Of a stretch of DNA of 64,000 bases, positions 62,638 through 64,000 are shown in pieces. Each line of letters opens with the position of its first letter. Position 1 is the stretch's first letter. The position numbers were made by a program, and so were the translations under genes. The stretch is from Candidatus Jettenia sp. (lineage in GTDB: Bacteria; Planctomycetota; Brocadiia; Brocadiales; Brocadiaceae): the NCBI GenBank assembly GCA_021650895.1, contig CP091278.1, forward strand, positions 2,571,659-2,635,658, in the 5' to 3' direction. The notes under the pieces were generated by a model. That model worked only from the letters and a program-made list of their open reading frames with translations, had not been told where the DNA came from and searched no databases.

Positions 62638-62709
62638 CTCCCCTGGTAGGATTCGAACCTACAACCAACCGGTTAACAGCCGGCTACTCTACCATTGAGC
62701 TACAGGGGA
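62638..62709 (-). tRNA. tRNA-Asn (GTT)
   Basis: 72-nt cloverleaf on the minus strand: acceptor TCCCCTG / CAGGGGA, D-arm TAGCTCAATGGTAGAGTA, anticodon stem GCCGG / CCGGT-like with loop CTGTTAA (anticodon GTT), T-arm TAGGTTCGAATCCTA and discriminator G. The bases after it read CCA (62635-62637), so CCA appears to be encoded, unlike the Lys and Glu tRNAs in this window. Confidence 0.95.
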
Positions 62710-62719
62710 ACTTTTTATT

Positions 62720-63532
62720 TTATTGTAAATAGCCAATTAATCTCGATAATTCTTTTTTCATATCCTGACGATGGATAATCAGGTCTAAAAAACCATGTTC
62801 TAACAGGAATTCAGCAGTCTGAAAACCTTTTGGGAGAGAACGCTTTATGGTTTCCTGTATGACTCTGGGACCTGCAAAACCTATTAATGCCTTTGGTTCT
62901 GATAGGGTAATATCTGCGAGGGAGGCAAAACTCGCCATTACACCACCTAAAGATGGGTCTGTTAAAACCGATATATAAAGACCGCCTGCCTCTTTAAACC
63001 GGGCGATAGCAGCGCTTGTCTTTGCCATTTGCATTAAGGAGAAAACCCCTTCCTGCATCCGGGCTCCACCCCCTGATCCTGAAATAATTACCAGAGGTAA
63101 TTTCAATTCCGTGGCCTTTTCCGCAAGGCGACTAATCTTTTCTCCAACCACAGAACCCATACTTCCCATGATGAAACTATGATCTGTGACCCCGATCATT
63201 ACCTCTTTGCCATGGATCTGTCCTTTTCCTGCAATTATCGCCTCTTTTAATCCTGTTTTTTTCTGTTCCGAGATGATTCTTTCCGGATAGGTTATCCTAT
63301 CCTGAAAATTGAGTGGATCGCATGGCAACATATTACTCCACATTTCTTCGAAACTGTTTTCGTCAAGCAGTAATCTTAGCCTATCTTTGCCTGATATCCG
63401 AAAATGATAATTGCATTCAGGACAAACAAACATTTTTTCTTCAGCGGTTTTTCTATATACCATGCCCTTACAACCATCGCACCGAGTCCATAAACCATCG
63501 GGCATATCCTTTTTTTTTCTAAAAAAGACCAT
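62720..63532 (-). CDS. accD: Acetyl-CoA carboxylase carboxyltransferase beta subunit
   Basis: 270 residues. N-terminal zinc ribbon with Cys pairs CDGC and CPEC (residues ~18-40), then the crotonase-fold carboxyltransferase: LPLVIISGSGGGARMQEGVFSLMQMAKT near residue 145 (acyl-CoA oxyanion hole Gly-Gly), LYISVLTDPSLGGVMASFASLADI near 187 and EPKALIGFAGPRVIQETI near 213. Together with accA (not seen here) it makes malonyl-CoA. ATG at 63532 (window plus strand CAT at 63530-63532). Confidence 0.96.
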   Translation of the reverse strand: MVFFRKKKDMPDGLWTRCDGCKGMVYRKTAEEKMFVCPECNYHFRISGKDRLRLLLDENSFEEMWSNMLPCDPLNFQDRITYPERIISEQKKTGLKEAIIAGKGQIHGKEVMIGVTDHSFIMGSMGSVVGEKISRLAEKATELKLPLVIISGSGGGARMQEGVFSLMQMAKTSAAIARFKEAGGLYISVLTDPSLGGVMASFASLADITLSEPKALIGFAGPRVIQETIKRSLPKGFQTAEFLLEHGFLDLIIHRQDMKKELSRLIGYLQ

Positions 63533-63708
63533 GTAACGCTATTTCTTTGTTTGTAAATTGTCCGTGTATTCCAGAAAACTGCTGAGCATTAGTAATACGT
63601 ATCAAATATTTTAAAACTTCTCAATAATTGAAGTTTATTTTTGTATATATCAATTTGCAATAAATAAAAAGATGCAAATAGTTTATAATTTTTTAATAAA
63701 AAAACAAG

Positions 63709-64000
63709 TTATTTTTTAGATAAAATATATTTCTTTCTTGGCGTTTGTTCTGCTATTTGCCGGAGAGTTTTAATTGCATTACCTGGGTTATCTGTTTTAA
63801 AAATTGCAGATGCTGCAACAATTACATTTGCTCCCTGTTGAACTGCCTGAGAAATTGTTTCTGTTGTAATACCACCATCTATTTCTATATCCATCTCATC
63901 TGGAGAAATAGAGCGTAGTCTTGCAATCTTAGGCAAAACATCCGATATAAATTTTTGTCCGGCAAAACCAGGATTTACTGACATAACAAGCACCATATCA
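63709..64000 (-). CDS. rpe: Ribulose-phosphate 3-epimerase, C-terminal part (cut by window edge)
   Basis: The visible ~97 residues are the C-terminal half of a TIM-barrel epimerase of the pentose phosphate pathway: DMVLVMSVNPGFAGQKFI (second metal-phosphate motif MSVNPGFxGQxFI), MDIEIDGGITTETISQAVQQGANVIVAASAIF near the end (VDGG-like catalytic Asp and the phosphate-binding GAN-V-AASAIF). The reading frame runs open to the window edge, so the N-terminus lies outside. The gap before accD is 176 bp without features. Confidence 0.93.
   Translation of the reverse strand, partial: DMVLVMSVNPGFAGQKFISDVLPKIARLRSISPDEMDIEIDGGITTETISQAVQQGANVIVAASAIFKTDNPGNAIKTLRQIAEQTPRKKYILSKK

Overview
The window comes from an anaerobic ammonium-oxidising (anammox) planctomycete of the Brocadiales (Kuenenia, Brocadia or Jettenia type; the genus cannot be fixed from this sequence alone). 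The diagnostic gene is a full-length octaheme cytochrome c at 23178-24926 that reads as hydrazine dehydrogenase, the enzyme that oxidises hydrazine to N2. The DNA is AT-rich, uses many TTG and GTG starts, and carries dispersed palindromic repeats between genes.

Left part (1-17.6 kb), core genes and ion uptake. gyrB (cut by the window edge), a DUF721/DciA-like gene, dnaN and dnaA form a leftward replication cluster with no recF. To the right follow a urea-transporter-family gene and a molybdate block: a ModE-type DNA-binding protein without a sensor domain, a separate di-Mop protein, an outer-membrane porin, modA, a single-Mop protein, a decayed TauE/SafE permease, modB and modC. Three stretches resemble ModE operators. 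pstB and phoU follow, behind four TTAACA-like hexamers at an exact 11-bp period (a Pho-box pattern). Then come a DUF4438 gene, the rpsB-tsf-pyrH-frr translation operon behind a good sigma70 promoter, and tRNA-Lys and tRNA-Glu ending in a two-sided terminator shared with htpG.

Middle part (17.6-28.4 kb): htpG, glyQ without glyS, a SorC-like regulator divergent from hydrazine dehydrogenase, an AT-rich 760-bp intergenic region with inverted and direct repeats and a MITE, hydrazine dehydrogenase, an MnmE-like GTPase that lacks the usual C-terminal CxGK motif, and an intact IS630-family element with a probable -1 frameshift.

Right part (28.4-62.5 kb) is a large surface-polysaccharide locus. It encodes a Wzz/tyrosine-kinase-like protein with an eroded P-loop, a UDP-sugar dehydrogenase, a FemAB-like GNAT, a polysaccharide deacetylase, five methyltransferases, a flippase, a UDP-galactopyranose-mutase-like flavoprotein, a radical SAM protein, a polymerase/ligase candidate, six or more glycosyltransferases, a secreted heparinase II/III-like lyase, a NodU-type carbamoyltransferase, an AsnB-type amidotransferase, an acyltransferase and a WecG/TagA enzyme. 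Two gene sets in this locus are preceded by copies of the same 308-bp non-coding region. Both copies keep a CTGTGTA-N10-TACACAG palindrome and a sigma54-like -24/-12 element, which suggests shared enhancer-dependent control. No initiating phosphoglycosyltransferase, Wza-type exporter or exosortase is visible, so the pathway must be completed elsewhere. Pseudogene remnants (a glycosyltransferase N-terminus, a collapsed glmS) and repeats show that the locus is being rearranged.

Right edge: tRNA-Asn, accD and a partial rpe return to core metabolism, all leftward.
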